Below the pieces are notes generated by a model that had not been told where the DNA came from, ran no database searches, and saw only the letters and a list, made by a program, of their open reading frames with translations. A program made the position numbers and the translations under genes. Source: Streptococcus sp. Marseille-Q0941 (GTDB taxonomy: Bacteria; Bacillota; Bacilli; Lactobacillales; Streptococcaceae). From it: a stretch of 64,000 nucleotides of DNA. Of this stretch, positions 54,639-63,734 are shown one piece after another. Within the stretch, counting starts at the first letter, position 1. Each line of letters opens with the position of its first letter. Where the stretch lies: the NCBI RefSeq assembly GCF_943736975.1, contig NZ_CALSFO010000006.1, forward strand, positions 62,001-126,000, written 5' to 3'.

Positions 54639-54821
54639 AAGAGAGTGAGACAGAAATCGTTAATTCGGTAGAATTCGATTTCGTCGTCCCACCTCCGCAC
54701 AGTTGAGTAGGGCTGTAAAAGCTGATGAAATCAGCGTAGTAGAGCCCACTCAACCACTGCGTCTTTCTCGACAATCCAAAGACAATTGAGAGGCTAGGAC
54801 TTTTGTCCCGGCCTCTTTTTT
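54639..54821. repeat. Foldback intergenic repeat, copy 5
   Basis: Same unit as at 4371, with a GAGAGTGAGACAGAAATCG start, ending GTCCCGGCCTCTTTTTT. It starts 18 bp after the permease stop. Confidence 0.8.
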
Positions 54822-54853
54822 AGTAGCTAGGATTTTGTCCTAGGTTTTATCTC

Positions 54854-54913
54854 TTATTTCTCAACACGAGATTTGTTGGCGATATCAGCTAGGATTACCG
54901 CTACAAACTCATC
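54854..54913 (-). pseudogene. Orphan 3' end of thrS
   Basis: The minus strand reads [19 protein letters not shown] then TAA. The real thrS 3' end at 56461 reads [19 protein letters not shown], also ending in TAA. 15 of 19 residues and about 48 of 60 bases agree, and no upstream thrS coding continues. It is a leftover fragment of a second or rearranged thrS, now between the ABC operon and the DUF389 gene. Confidence 0.8.
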
Positions 54914-55047
54914 ATATTTAAACATTAAAACGGTATTCACTTTCAGAGGAGATATCGTTTTTCTTCTTCGGATAAGGATACAAAAATTTCTTCCTTTCTC
55001 TATCTTTTATATTAATTGATTTCTTCAGAGAAAGGCTGTAAAATTTT

Positions 55048-55056
55048 TGATATAAT
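55048..55056 (+). promoter_or_regulatory. Extended -10 promoter of the DUF389 gene
   Basis: TGATATAAT, ~143 bp before the start codon; the leader holds no gene I can support. Confidence 0.55.
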
Positions 55057-55198
55057 ATCAAGGATGGACTGATGGATATTTAAAAGATAATGTTCAAAAG
55101 AATGACAGATGAGAATTAAGAATATGTCAGTTTGGACAGAAGTCTCTCTACCATCATCCATGCAGCAACAAGATTATATGAAATAAAAGGAGTAACCA

Positions 55199-56248
55199 AT
55201 GTCCGGAAACTATTCAACACGTGAATTCCGCGAGAAACTATATGATGACCTTCATGTTCGATTAAGAGATACAGTGATTTTGATGTGTGCGATTTTTATT
55301 GCCTCTATAGGTCTAAATATGAATTCAACAGCTGTCATTATTGGAGCCATGCTGATTTCCCCTCTTATGACATCGATTGTTGGACTCGGATTTGGTTTAG
55401 CTATTTTTGATACGCGTTTAATCAAGCAATCTCTAGAGGTTTTATTTACTCAAGTATTGGTCAGCTTGCTTGTCTCGACTCTATATTTCTGGATTTCTCC
55501 CTTATCTTATGCAAGTAGCGAGTTGATTGCACGAACCTCTCCAACCATTTGGGATGTTCTCATTGCTATTGCGGGTGGGATAGCAGGTTTCATTGGTTCA
55601 AGGAAAAAAGAAGCAAACAATATCGTACCAGGAGTAGCCATCGCAACAGCTCTGATGCCACCTATCTGCACTGCAGGATATGGTTTAGCTAATGGAAATG
55701 TACGATTTTTATTTGGGGCTCTTTATCTTTTCTTGATCAACTGTGTCTTTATCATGCTAATCAACATTGTTGGAACAAGAATTATGATGAGAAAATCTCC
55801 CTTAAGTTCATTTAAAGAGCTAAACATTAAAATGAGAATTGGGTTGATCTCCTTGATTGTATTATTGGTTCTTCCAGCCAGCTATTCAGCAGTCACTCTG
55901 ACGATGGATCAAGCACGAAAAGAAGGGATTAAACAGTTTGTAGGCAAAGAGTTCGCCAATCATACGATCATTAATCAAGTCTACAAATCAAGTAATAATG
56001 AATTGGTCTTGACAGTTGTTGGAGATCCGATTTCAGAAGAAGAATTAGAAACCATTCGTCAAAAGCAGGCCTCTTACGGTATTCAATCTGTTCAATTGAA
56101 AGTCAATCAAGTTCATAATTCGACAAAATTAGATAGTGAGACGACTAAGGAATTTTACGAAATCATTAACCAGTATATCGATCAAAAACTCTCTGAAAAA
56201 GATTCACAAAAAGACCTCGTAAAAGAAAAAGAAGCAGACAAGGACTGA
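55199..56248 (+). CDS. DUF389 membrane protein (TIGR00341-like)
   Basis: A 349-residue protein with several membrane segments over about residues 25-245 and the family block GAMLISPLMTSIVGLGFGLA and GVAIATALMPPICTAGYGL. A soluble extracytoplasmic/cytoplasmic C-terminal domain and a charged Lys/Glu-rich tail follow. Transport function is proposed for the family but not shown. AAAAGGAG precedes the start. It converges on thrS. Confidence 0.85.
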   Translation: MSGNYSTREFREKLYDDLHVRLRDTVILMCAIFIASIGLNMNSTAVIIGAMLISPLMTSIVGLGFGLAIFDTRLIKQSLEVLFTQVLVSLLVSTLYFWISPLSYASSELIARTSPTIWDVLIAIAGGIAGFIGSRKKEANNIVPGVAIATALMPPICTAGYGLANGNVRFLFGALYLFLINCVFIMLINIVGTRIMMRKSPLSSFKELNIKMRIGLISLIVLLVLPASYSAVTLTMDQARKEGIKQFVGKEFANHTIINQVYKSSNNELVLTVVGDPISEEELETIRQKQASYGIQSVQLKVNQVHNSTKLDSETTKEFYEIINQYIDQKLSEKDSQKDLVKEKEADKD

Positions 56249-56394
56249 GGATAGTCAACTTATCTAACTCATGGAAGCAAATCTTGGGAGGATATCCTAT
56301 ATCCAAAAGTTAATAGATAGAAAGGATTGTTGATGAGGATACTATTTGTGGTGGTTTGATCAATCACTACTAACTCAGGTTAAACAAAATATAA

Positions 56395-56428
56395 AAAAGC
56401 AACAACTATTTCAGTTGTTGCTTTTTCT
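56395..56428. terminator. Bidirectional terminator between DUF389 and thrS
   Basis: AAAAAGCAACAACT-ATTTC-AGTTGTTGCTTTTTC. Confidence 0.88.
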
Positions 56429-56460
56429 TACTGAAAAATGTTTCTCAGACTGTGATCGTC

Positions 56461-58404
56461 TTATTTCTCAACGCGTGATTTGTTAGCAATATCAGTTAGG
56501 ATAGCTTGCACAAAGTCATCAACTGAGACAGTTTGTGTTTCTTTTTGTCCATAGCGACGAACGTTGACAGTTCCGTCTTCCATTTCCTTATCCCCAACGA
56601 TCAATTGGTAAGGGATCTTGCTGGTTTGAGAAGCGCGGATCTTGAATTGCATTTTTTCATTGCGCTCATCTACGTCTGCACGAACCCCACGGTCACGGAG
56701 TTTCTTCGCCACTTCCCAAGCGTAGTCAACGTGTTTCTCGTTATATACTGGGATGAGGGTTACTTGATGTGGTGCAAGCCATGTTGGGAAGGCACCCTTG
56801 TAGTTCTCAATCAAGATAGCTGTGAAGCGTTCCATAGTTGAGATAACCCCACGGTGAATCATAACTGGACGGTGTTCTTCACCATCAGCTCCGATGTATT
56901 TGAGGTCGAAGCGTTCTGGAAGCAAGAAGTCAAGTTGGATAGTCGAAAGGGTTTCTTCTTTACCAAGGGCTGTCTTAACCTGGATATCCAATTTTGGACC
57001 ATAGAAGGCTGCTTCACCTTCAGCTTCAAAGTAGTCCACACCCATTTCATCAAGGGCAGCACGAAGCATGGTTTGGGCATTTTCCCACATCTCATCGTTG
57101 TCAAAGTACTTGTGAGTATCTTGAGGGTCACGAAGAGAGAGGCGGAAGCGGTATTCAGTCAAGTTGAAGTCTTCATAAACATCGATAATCAACTGAAGGG
57201 CACGTTGGAATTCTTCTTGGATTTGTTCTGGGGTAACGAAGAGGTGGCCGTCGTTGAGAGACATTTCACGTACACGTTGAAGACCTGTGAGGGCCCCTGA
57301 TTTTTCGTAGCGGTGCATCATCCCGATTTCAGCGATACGGATTGGCAATTCACGGTATGAGTGAACATGGTGTTTAAAGACTTGAATGTGGTGTGGGCAG
57401 TTCATTGGACGAAGGACAAATTCTTCACCGTCTCCCATATCCATAGTAGGGAACATGTCTTCTTGGTAATGATCCCAGTGACCAGAAGTCTTGTAAAGTT
57501 CTACAGAAGCAAGCGGTGGAGTGTAAACGTGTTGGTAGCCAGAAGCCAACTCCTTGTCGACAATGTAGCGTTCTAATTCACGACGGATAGTCGCCCCATT
57601 TGGCAACCAGAATGGAAGTCCTTGTCCAACCTCTTGAGAAATCATGAAGAGATCAAGCTCTTTACCAAGTTTACGGTGGTCACGCTCTTTAGCTTCTTCA
57701 CGCATTTGAAGGTAGTTCTTCAAGTCTTTCTTGTCAAACCAAGCTGTACCGTAAATACGTTGCATCATAGCATTGTCGCTATTTCCACGCCAGTAGGCAC
57801 CAGCTACATGGAGAAGGTGGAAGATTTGGATACGGCCTGTTGATGGGACATGAGGACCACGGCAAAGGTCTACATACTCACCTTGACGGTAGATGGTCAA
57901 GCCACCCTCGTCTTCTGAGTGTTCTTCAATTAATTCAAGCTTGTAAGGATCATTTTTGAAGATTTCACGGGCTTCATCTTTGGTTACTTCTTCACGAATA
58001 GATGGGAAGTTTTCTTTAACGATTTTTTGCATTTCTTCTTCGATACGAGGAAGGTCTTCGTTAGAGATTTGACCAGCTGTGTTGTCAGTATCGTAGTAGA
58101 AACCATCTTCGATAGCTGGACCAACACCCAAGTGAATGTCTGGGAAAAGACGACGAGCGGCTTGTGCAAACAAGTGAGCAGCTGAGTGACGCAGGATGTC
58201 AAGAGCGTCTTCGTGATCAGGTGTCACGATTTCAATGCTTCCATCTTCAGTGATCGCTCGAGTAGTGTCGATGAGTTTGCCGTTAAATTTACCAGCAAGA
58301 GCTTTTTTAGCTAGAGAATTGCTGATGGATTGAGCAATTTCAAAAGTTGTAACGCCAGATTCGAATTCACGAACAGCGCCATCTGGGAAAGTAATTTTAA
58401 TCAT
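56461..58404 (-). CDS. thrS: Threonyl-tRNA synthetase
   Basis: A 647-residue class II synthetase. The TGS domain is at the N-terminus ([11 protein letters not shown]), then the editing domain ([16 protein letters not shown], His pair) and the catalytic core with motifs [13 protein letters not shown] (zinc Cys and His) and [13 protein letters not shown]. The C-terminal anticodon domain ends KSRVEK. AAGGAGAAAAC precedes the start. Its leader carries a T-box. Confidence 0.97.
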   Translation of the reverse strand: MIKITFPDGAVREFESGVTTFEIAQSISNSLAKKALAGKFNGKLIDTTRAITEDGSIEIVTPDHEDALDILRHSAAHLFAQAARRLFPDIHLGVGPAIEDGFYYDTDNTAGQISNEDLPRIEEEMQKIVKENFPSIREEVTKDEAREIFKNDPYKLELIEEHSEDEGGLTIYRQGEYVDLCRGPHVPSTGRIQIFHLLHVAGAYWRGNSDNAMMQRIYGTAWFDKKDLKNYLQMREEAKERDHRKLGKELDLFMISQEVGQGLPFWLPNGATIRRELERYIVDKELASGYQHVYTPPLASVELYKTSGHWDHYQEDMFPTMDMGDGEEFVLRPMNCPHHIQVFKHHVHSYRELPIRIAEIGMMHRYEKSGALTGLQRVREMSLNDGHLFVTPEQIQEEFQRALQLIIDVYEDFNLTEYRFRLSLRDPQDTHKYFDNDEMWENAQTMLRAALDEMGVDYFEAEGEAAFYGPKLDIQVKTALGKEETLSTIQLDFLLPERFDLKYIGADGEEHRPVMIHRGVISTMERFTAILIENYKGAFPTWLAPHQVTLIPVYNEKHVDYAWEVAKKLRDRGVRADVDERNEKMQFKIRASQTSKIPYQLIVGDKEMEDGTVNVRRYGQKETQTVSVDDFVQAILTDIANKSRVEK

Positions 58405-58483
58405 GGTTTTCTCCTTATATTAGTTATTCATTATTTCTAAAGCAGAAGTGTGTCCTTATTTTTTAGTCTTAAATCAAGAAAAA

Positions 58484-58692
58484 CAAAAAGCGACATCCTA
58501 AAAAGGACGTCGCAACGTGGTTCCACCTTCATTTATGTTCCTCAAAAAAGAGGGACACCTCTGATTGGCTCTAACGTGGCCACCGTTTTATGTTTGCATA
58601 AAAGTCAGTAGAGTAGTATCAGTATAGTCTTCCTATGCGTTCTCAGCAACCACGCACTCTCTAAAAGAAAGATTCTAAGTGACTTGTCTCTA
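58484..58692 (-). promoter_or_regulatory. T-box riboswitch leader of thrS
   Basis: The minus-strand T-box core AAGGTGGAACCACG lies at 58528-58515, followed by a terminator GCGACGTCCT-TTTT-AGGATGTCGC (58512-58490) and a T-run. Uncharged tRNA-Thr binding should favour readthrough. The specifier loop region around 58610 contains several ACT (Thr) triplets, but the exact specifier is not determined. Confidence 0.92.
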
Positions 58693-58698
58693 TGCATT

Positions 58699-58704
58699 AT
58701 TATA
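58699..58704 (-). promoter_or_regulatory. -10 hexamer of the thrS leader
   Basis: Minus-strand TATAAT (TGCTATAAT extended), starting the T-box transcript near 58692. Confidence 0.7.
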
Positions 58705-58722
58705 GCATGATTGCGAGATTTT

Positions 58723-59097
58723 TCAAGGATTTTGTGAAAGTTTTTTGTTTTTCAGTTTTTGAACTAGATTTTTAATAGCCGCACCGACAGCCATACCTAC
58801 TATGGCAAAGATTTCATAGGCTAAAAAGTAAAACCAGATAAATTCCTTAAAAGTTATGACGGTAAAGCAATAGAGTAATCCAATCCCCAGTAACCACCAA
58901 AGTGAGAAACGGAAACGGTAGCTATAGAGTAGCGATACGATAAAGATTACTAAAGGTGTATAGAAGAGAATATTGTTTACATAGAGTGCCTTGAGTGTAA
59001 GGGAGTCAGAAACGACTCGAAAGACCAACTCGTAAAATGGCCAATAAAAGAAAAATATGACCAAATAGTAGGGGAGACATTGCGAGAATTTACGCAT
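58723..59097 (-). CDS. Small membrane protein of unknown function
   Basis: A 124-residue protein from ATG 59097, with GAGAGGTG ahead; a longer start at 59118 is possible. It has about four hydrophobic segments and a short basic tail (KNLVQKLKNKKLSQN). No family is recognised. It lies upstream of thrS on the same strand and runs into its promoter. Confidence 0.7.
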   Translation of the reverse strand: MRKFSQCLPYYLVIFFFYWPFYELVFRVVSDSLTLKALYVNNILFYTPLVIFIVSLLYSYRFRFSLWWLLGIGLLYCFTVITFKEFIWFYFLAYEIFAIVGMAVGAAIKNLVQKLKNKKLSQNP

Positions 59098-59183
59098 GGT
59101 AATCACCTCTCTTTTCAAGATGTCAACTTAGATATTCTTCCTATAACTATTATAGCACTTTTGTGGTAAGAATAGTAAATCAG

Positions 59184-59212
59184 TTGACAAAGAACTTAGT
59201 TATTGGTAGAAT
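59184..59212 (+). promoter_or_regulatory. Promoter of rpsO
   Basis: -35 TTGACA (59184-59189) and extended -10 TGGTAGAAT (59204-59212), spacing 17. Confidence 0.75.
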
Positions 59213-59223
59213 AAGAAATGTCG

Positions 59224-59300
59224 TAAAGACAAATAACTTCTTCTTGGTTACAGGCATGCCAACCTGTCACTCGGATGAAGCCAAATAAAAAGGAGAAACA
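59224..59300 (+). promoter_or_regulatory. Candidate S15 autoregulatory leader
   Basis: The leader contains TTGGTTACAGGCATGCCAACCTGTC in two pairing segments (GGTTACAGG with CCAACCTGT), followed by TCGGATGAAGCC before AAAAAGGAG. S15 binding leaders of comparable position are known in other bacteria. The match to a specific family is not verified. Confidence 0.45.
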
Positions 59301-59302
59301 TC

Positions 59303-59572
59303 ATGGCAATCTCAAAAGAGAAAAAAAATGAAATCATTGCACAATATGCACGTCACGAAGGTGATACAGGTTCAGTAGAGGTTCAAGTTGCTGTCCTTAC
59401 TTGGGAAATCAACCACCTTAATGAACACATCAAACAACACAAAAAAGACCACGCTACTTACCGTGGATTGATGAAGAAAATCGGTCGCCGTCGTAACTTG
59501 CTTGCATACTTGCGTAAAAATGACGTTAACCGTTACCGTGAGTTGATCAACTCTCTTGGACTTCGTCGTTAA
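59303..59572 (+). CDS. rpsO: 30S ribosomal protein S15
   Basis: An 89-residue S15 with the RNA-binding core [30 protein letters not shown] and [22 protein letters not shown] precedes the ATG. It binds 16S rRNA early in 30S assembly. Confidence 0.98.
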   Translation: MAISKEKKNEIIAQYARHEGDTGSVEVQVAVLTWEINHLNEHIKQHKKDHATYRGLMKKIGRRRNLLAYLRKNDVNRYRELINSLGLRR

Positions 59573-60006
59573 TCTTGCGTCTAAAACGTTTCTATACTTC
59601 GTTGGCTTCGCCTCGATGTACCATCAGTACAATCTTCGGCTTGCCGCCTAGTCTACAAACGTTTTATCCAGCAAGAATCAAGCTCTCTGACTTCAGAGGG
59701 CTTTTTGTTTTTTTCAAGTGCTTAGGCCGTGTTAAATTGTGCACATCTTTAAAATAAGGCTACTATAGTTGAGTAGCTTTTTATTTTTGTCACTTTACCT
59801 CGATATACTTAAGTATTATCTTCGATTATGGTTCCTAGCACTGTAAGGTAAAATAAACCAGATCATCTCCCTTAGCGAAAATTTTTTTGTTTCACTAGGA
59901 TTTTATCCCGAGTTCAAATGAACTCTCTGACTTCAGTGAGCTTTTTATTTTTGCCACCTTACCTTAATTGGTCTAAATGACAATGTTACAGTAATGGATG
60001 AAAATA
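59573..60006. other. Gene-free stretch with foldback and two similar terminators
   Basis: Just after rpsO, TAAAACGTTTCT (59582) and its near-perfect complement ACAAACGTTTTA (59656) enclose a GATGTAC/GTACAATC inner stem. Two near-identical hairpins follow: CTCTCTGACTTCAGAGGGCTTTTT near 59683-59707, and CTCTCTGACTTCAGTGAGCTTTTT near 59922-59946. A small ORF at 59575 has no ribosome site. No supported gene is present. Confidence 0.6.
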
Positions 60007-60015
60007 TGGTATAAT
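60007..60015 (+). promoter_or_regulatory. Extended -10 promoter of the DEAD-box helicase
   Basis: TGGTATAAT, ~28 bp before the ATG at 60043. Confidence 0.7.
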
Positions 60016-60042
60016 CATAAGATAGATAGAATCGAGGAAATT

Positions 60043-61386
60043 ATGTCATTTACACAATTTAAATTTAAAAAATATATAGAAGAAGCATTGGAGGAGTTGA
60101 AGTTTACGACTGCTACCGAGGTGCAGGAAAAGTTGATTCCGATTGTTTTAGCAGGTCGTGACTTGGTTGGTGAATCCAAAACAGGTTCAGGGAAGACTCA
60201 CACTTTCCTGTTGCCGATTTTCCAACAATTGGATGAAAAAAGCGATAGTGTACAGGCAGTTATCACAGCTCCGAGTCGTGAATTGGCAACGCAGATTTAC
60301 CAAGCGGCTCGTCAGATTGCTGCCCACTCAGAAGTTGAAATTCGTGTCGTTAACTACGTTGGTGGTACGGATAAGGCTCGTCAGATTGATAAGCTCGCGA
60401 GCAATCAGCCCCATATTGTTATCGGAACGCCAGGTCGGATTTATGACTTGCTCAAATCTGGTGATTTGGCTATTCACAAGGCCAAGACCTTCGTTGTCGA
60501 TGAAGCCGATATGACCTTGGATATGGGATTCTTAGAAACAGTTGATAAGATAGCAGGAAGCCTTCCTAAGGACCTGCAATTCATGGTCTTTTCAGCGACT
60601 ATCCCACAAAAGTTGCAACCATTCTTGAAAAAATACTTGTCCAATCCTGTCATGGAGAAAATCAAGACCAAAACGGTTATCTCAGACACCATTGATAACT
60701 GGTTGATTTCGACTAAGGGTCGTGATAAGAATGCTCAGATTTATGAGTTGACTCAAGTCATGCAGCCATATCTAGCCATGATTTTTGTCAATACTAAGAC
60801 TCGTGCAGATGAATTACATACATACCTAACAGCTCAAGGCTTGAAGGTGGCTAAGATTCATGGAGATATTGCACCTCGTGAGCGTAAACGTATCATGAAT
60901 CAGGTCAAAAATCTTGATTTTGAGTATATCGTAGCAACTGACCTAGCTGCGCGTGGGATTGATATTGAGGGTGTCAGCCACGTTATCAATGATGCCATTC
61001 CTCAAGACTTGTCCTTCTTTGTCCATCGTGTTGGACGAACTGGGCGTAACGGTCTACCCGGTACAGCTATTACCCTTTACCAGCCTAGTGATGACTCTGA
61101 TATTCGTGAGTTAGAGAAATTAGGAATCAAGTTTGTACCTAAGGTGGTTAAAGACGGAGAATTCCAAGATACTTATGATCGTGATCGTCGTGCCAATCGT
61201 GAGAAGAAACAGGATAAGCTTGATATTGAAATGATTGGCTTGGTTAAAAAGAAAAAGAAGAAAATCAAGCCAGGCTATAAGAAGAAGATTCAATGGGCCG
61301 TTGATGAAAAACGTCGGAAGACTAAGCGAGCAGAAAGTCGTGCCCGTGGACGTGCAGAACGTAAAGCTAAACGCCAAACATTTTAA
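60043..61386 (+). CDS. DEAD-box ATP-dependent RNA helicase, CshB-like
   Basis: A 447-residue helicase from ATG 60043 (GAGGAA ahead); the longer frame from 59998 starts before the promoter -10 and is rejected. Motif I SKTGSGKTH, DEAD VVDEADM, SAT VFSATIP, and motif VI HRVGRTGRNG are clear, with a Lys/Arg-rich C-terminal tail (about 390-447) likely to bind RNA. The box reads DEAD as expected. It is probably a CshB-type cold/ribosome helper. Confidence 0.92.
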   Translation: MSFTQFKFKKYIEEALEELKFTTATEVQEKLIPIVLAGRDLVGESKTGSGKTHTFLLPIFQQLDEKSDSVQAVITAPSRELATQIYQAARQIAAHSEVEIRVVNYVGGTDKARQIDKLASNQPHIVIGTPGRIYDLLKSGDLAIHKAKTFVVDEADMTLDMGFLETVDKIAGSLPKDLQFMVFSATIPQKLQPFLKKYLSNPVMEKIKTKTVISDTIDNWLISTKGRDKNAQIYELTQVMQPYLAMIFVNTKTRADELHTYLTAQGLKVAKIHGDIAPRERKRIMNQVKNLDFEYIVATDLAARGIDIEGVSHVINDAIPQDLSFFVHRVGRTGRNGLPGTAITLYQPSDDSDIRELEKLGIKFVPKVVKDGEFQDTYDRDRRANREKKQDKLDIEMIGLVKKKKKKIKPGYKKKIQWAVDEKRRKTKRAESRARGRAERKAKRQTF

Positions 61387-62194
61387 AGACAAAAATGGAG
61401 CTGAATGGCTCTTTTGCTAAATTTCAAGTTCAAGTTAGCCAGCAAGCAGTCTTTTCTGGGTGACTTGTAGTCCAAGCATTTTTTAGGATAGTTATTAATC
61501 CAATTTTCGATGAAGGCGACCTCCTTAGGAGTCGTTTTCTTAGTTCCTTTAGGTAACCATCTACGAATGAGCCTATTGTGATTCTCATTAGTTCCCCTTT
61601 CCCAAGAGGCATAGGGGTGTGCATAGTAGATATGCTCCTTAGAAAACACATCAGACAGGCGGTTGAATTCCGTTCCATTATCTGCCGTGATGGAAAGAAT
61701 CCTGTGTTGTCTTAAGATGAGTTTTAGAACCCGATTGACAGACTCAGCGCTTTTATTGGGAATTAATCGAATAATTTGGTGTCTGCTCCTTCTATCCGTC
61801 AAGACCAGCAAGCAGCAGTTTTTCGCTATTGTCAGTAGGACCGTATCAATCTCATAATGCCCATTCTCCAATCGAAGATTGATAGCTTTAGGATGCTGTT
61901 CAATGGATTGACCAGCAGGTTTAAAGTTGGGGCTAGCTTGTTTCTTGACAGTTTTTCCTTTTCTAGGATAAAGGAGGTTCTGTTTGGTTAGTCCCAATTT
62001 CCCATGATGAATCCAGTAGTAGCTAGACATTGTAGGACTGTACCACGCTTGATTTCATTGTGGATGGTCTGAGGAGCTTTTCCAAGGAGAGAGGCGATTT
62101 CTCTATTTGATTTTCCTTCATTTTTCCATCGTTCGATTAAACGACGGCTATGGATTGTCAAGTGTTTAGCTTCTGTAGTATAATTGTTTTGCAT
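61383..62194 (-). pseudogene. IS30-family transposase remnant (internal deletion and frameshift)
   Basis: The 5' part (62194 to about 62045) encodes the N-terminal HTH half, ending EIKRGTV. The frame then jumps to a second ORF (62030 to 61383) beginning YYWIHHGKLGL, which encodes the catalytic core: YEIDTVLL, TADNGTEFN and SWERGTNENHNRL (DDE). Around 60 codons seen between these blocks in IS1239/IS30-type transposases as I recall them appear missing, and the halves are out of frame. It is therefore inactive. It lies directly after the helicase stop and the 3' ends overlap by a few bases. Confidence 0.85.
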
Positions 62195-62235
62195 CTCTGT
62201 GCCTTTCTTGTGTTTGTGGCGAACAACAAGTATAA
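61387..62235 (-). mobile_element. IS30-family insertion sequence remnant
   Basis: Extent is approximate; terminal inverted repeats and target duplications could not be identified with confidence. It carries the broken transposase. Confidence 0.65.
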
Positions 62236-62249
62236 CACAGAGGTGGTTT

Positions 62250-62376
62250 CTTATGCCTATAACTAGATTTCATTTGACAACAGGTTCCCTTGAAGATGTT
62301 CGGTCAGCTAAACTAAGGCTAGACTTAGCCTTGGCTAGCGAGCCTAATATCTCCAAGCCTATTATCAAATGAAATC
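62250..62376. repeat. Foldback sequence beside the IS remnant
   Basis: GATTTCATTTGA (62266-62277) and its exact complement TCAAATGAAATC (62365-62376) enclose a nested hairpin AAGGCTAGACTTAGCCTT near 62317. No coding potential is evident. It may be a small non-autonomous element or the far end of the IS. Confidence 0.5.
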
Positions 62377-62488
62377 AGGAGCTAACTATAAGCTAGTTAA
62401 ATCATTACATTTTTAGGAAAGTTGGGTGGCTAACTTCATTATAGAATTTTTATCCATCTTCTTTTTTTCATTTTTATCTTTTTTCTCT

Positions 62489-62516
62489 TGCTATCTACTA
62501 GCTTTTCTAGTATAAT
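62489..62516 (+). promoter_or_regulatory. Promoter of rpsF-ssb-rpsR
   Basis: -35 TTGCTA and -10 TATAAT, spacing 16. Confidence 0.65.
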
Positions 62517-62537
62517 AGTTAATTGTGAGCAAACCTC

Positions 62538-62573
62538 ACTTACCCCTTGCAAAGTCTTGGGGTCATTAGACCA
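62538..62573 (+). promoter_or_regulatory. Candidate S6:S18 autoregulatory leader
   Basis: TTACCCC-loop-TGGGGTCATTAGACC hairpin in the rpsF leader, at the place where S6:S18-binding leaders occur in Firmicutes. Not verified against the family model. Confidence 0.45.
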
Positions 62574-62590
62574 AAAGGAGGAACATATCA

Positions 62591-62881
62591 ATGGCTAAAT
62601 ACGAAATTCTTTATATCATTCGTCCAAACATTGAAGAAGAAGCGAAAAACGCTTTGGTAGCACGTTTTGACTCTATCTTGACTGACAACGGTGCAACTGT
62701 TGTTGAATCAAAATCATGGGAAAAACGTCGTCTTGCATACGAAATCCAAGATTTCCGTGAAGGACTTTACCACATCGTTAACGTTGAAGCAAACGATGAC
62801 GCAGCTCTTAAAGAGTTTGATCGTCTTTCAAAAATCAACGCTGACATTCTTCGTCACATGATCGTCAAACTTGACGCGTAA
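62591..62881 (+). CDS. rpsF: 30S ribosomal protein S6
   Basis: A 96-residue S6 with [16 protein letters not shown] and the RNA/S18-facing block [30 protein letters not shown] precedes the ATG. First gene of the rpsF-ssb-rpsR operon. Confidence 0.98.
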   Translation: MAKYEILYIIRPNIEEEAKNALVARFDSILTDNGATVVESKSWEKRRLAYEIQDFREGLYHIVNVEANDDAALKEFDRLSKINADILRHMIVKLDA

Positions 62882-62892
62882 GAAGGTAAACT

Positions 62893-63363
62893 ATGATTAA
62901 CAATGTTGTACTTGTAGGGCGTATGACACGTGACGCTGAGTTGCGTTATACCCCATCAAATGTAGCAGTTGCGACTTTTACTCTTGCAGTAAACCGTACA
63001 TTCAAGAGTCAAAATGGCGAACGTGAGGCTGATTTCATCAATGTCGTTATGTGGCGCCAACAGGCTGAAAATCTTGCTAACTGGGCTAAAAAAGGCTCTC
63101 TTGTTGGGATTACAGGCCGTATTCAGACTCGTAGTTACGATAACCAGCAAGGACAACGTGTCTACGTAACAGAAGTCGTGGCTGACAATTTCCAAATGTT
63201 GGAAAGCCGTAGCGTGCGTGAAGGACATACAGGTGGGGCTTATTCTGCATCAACTGCTAGTTATACAGCACCTACACAATCAGTACCTGACTTTTCACGT
63301 GATGAAAATCCATTTGGAGCAACAAATCCATTGGATATTTCAGATGATGATTTACCATTCTAA
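62893..63363 (+). CDS. ssb: Single-stranded DNA-binding protein
   Basis: A 156-residue SSB with an N-terminal OB fold ([32 protein letters not shown]) and a flexible C-terminal region ending in the acidic DDLPF tip that recruits partner proteins. It follows rpsF after 11 bases. Confidence 0.97.
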   Translation: MINNVVLVGRMTRDAELRYTPSNVAVATFTLAVNRTFKSQNGEREADFINVVMWRQQAENLANWAKKGSLVGITGRIQTRSYDNQQGQRVYVTEVVADNFQMLESRSVREGHTGGAYSASTASYTAPTQSVPDFSRDENPFGATNPLDISDDDLPF

Positions 63364-63394
63364 TGGACAATTAAAACTATAAAGGAGAAAAAAC

Positions 63395-63634
63395 ATGGCT
63401 CAACAACGTCGTGGCGGATTCAAACGCCGTAAAAAAGTTGATTACATCGCAGCAAACAAAATTGAATATGTTGATTACAAAGATACTGAGCTTCTTAGCC
63501 GTTTCGTTTCAGAACGTGGGAAAATCCTTCCACGTCGTGTAACTGGAACTTCAGCGAAGAACCAACGTAAAGTAACAACAGCTATCAAACGCGCTCGCGT
63601 AATGGCTTTGATGCCTTTCGTAAACGAAGATTAA
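63395..63634 (+). CDS. rpsR: 30S ribosomal protein S18
   Basis: A 79-residue S18 with the family block [20 protein letters not shown] and [27 protein letters not shown] precedes the ATG. Confidence 0.98.
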   Translation: MAQQRRGGFKRRKKVDYIAANKIEYVDYKDTELLSRFVSERGKILPRRVTGTSAKNQRKVTTAIKRARVMALMPFVNED

Positions 63635-63681
63635 AAAAAGGGGTCCAGCGGACCTCTTTTTCAGACCCCAACGGGTCTTTT
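63635..63681 (+). terminator. Two tandem terminators after rpsR
   Basis: AGGGGTC-CAGC-GGACCTCTTTTT, then AGACCC-CAAC-GGGTCTTTTTT. Confidence 0.88.
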
Positions 63682-63696
63682 TTCTTTCTATAAACG

Positions 63697-63705
63697 TGCT
63701 ATAAT
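63697..63705 (+). promoter_or_regulatory. Extended -10 promoter of the GNAT gene
   Basis: TGCTATAAT, ~30 bp before the start codon. Confidence 0.7.
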
Positions 63706-63734
63706 GATAGTAGGAATTTTTAAAGGAGCATCTT

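Noticed and set aside
55086-55118. Short leader peptide upstream of the DUF389 gene
   Set aside because: A 9-codon ATG frame exists, but no ribosome site or conservation supports it.
59575-59757. 60-residue ORF after rpsO
   Set aside because: It begins 2 bases after the rpsO stop, lacks a ribosome site and lies in a foldback and terminator region.
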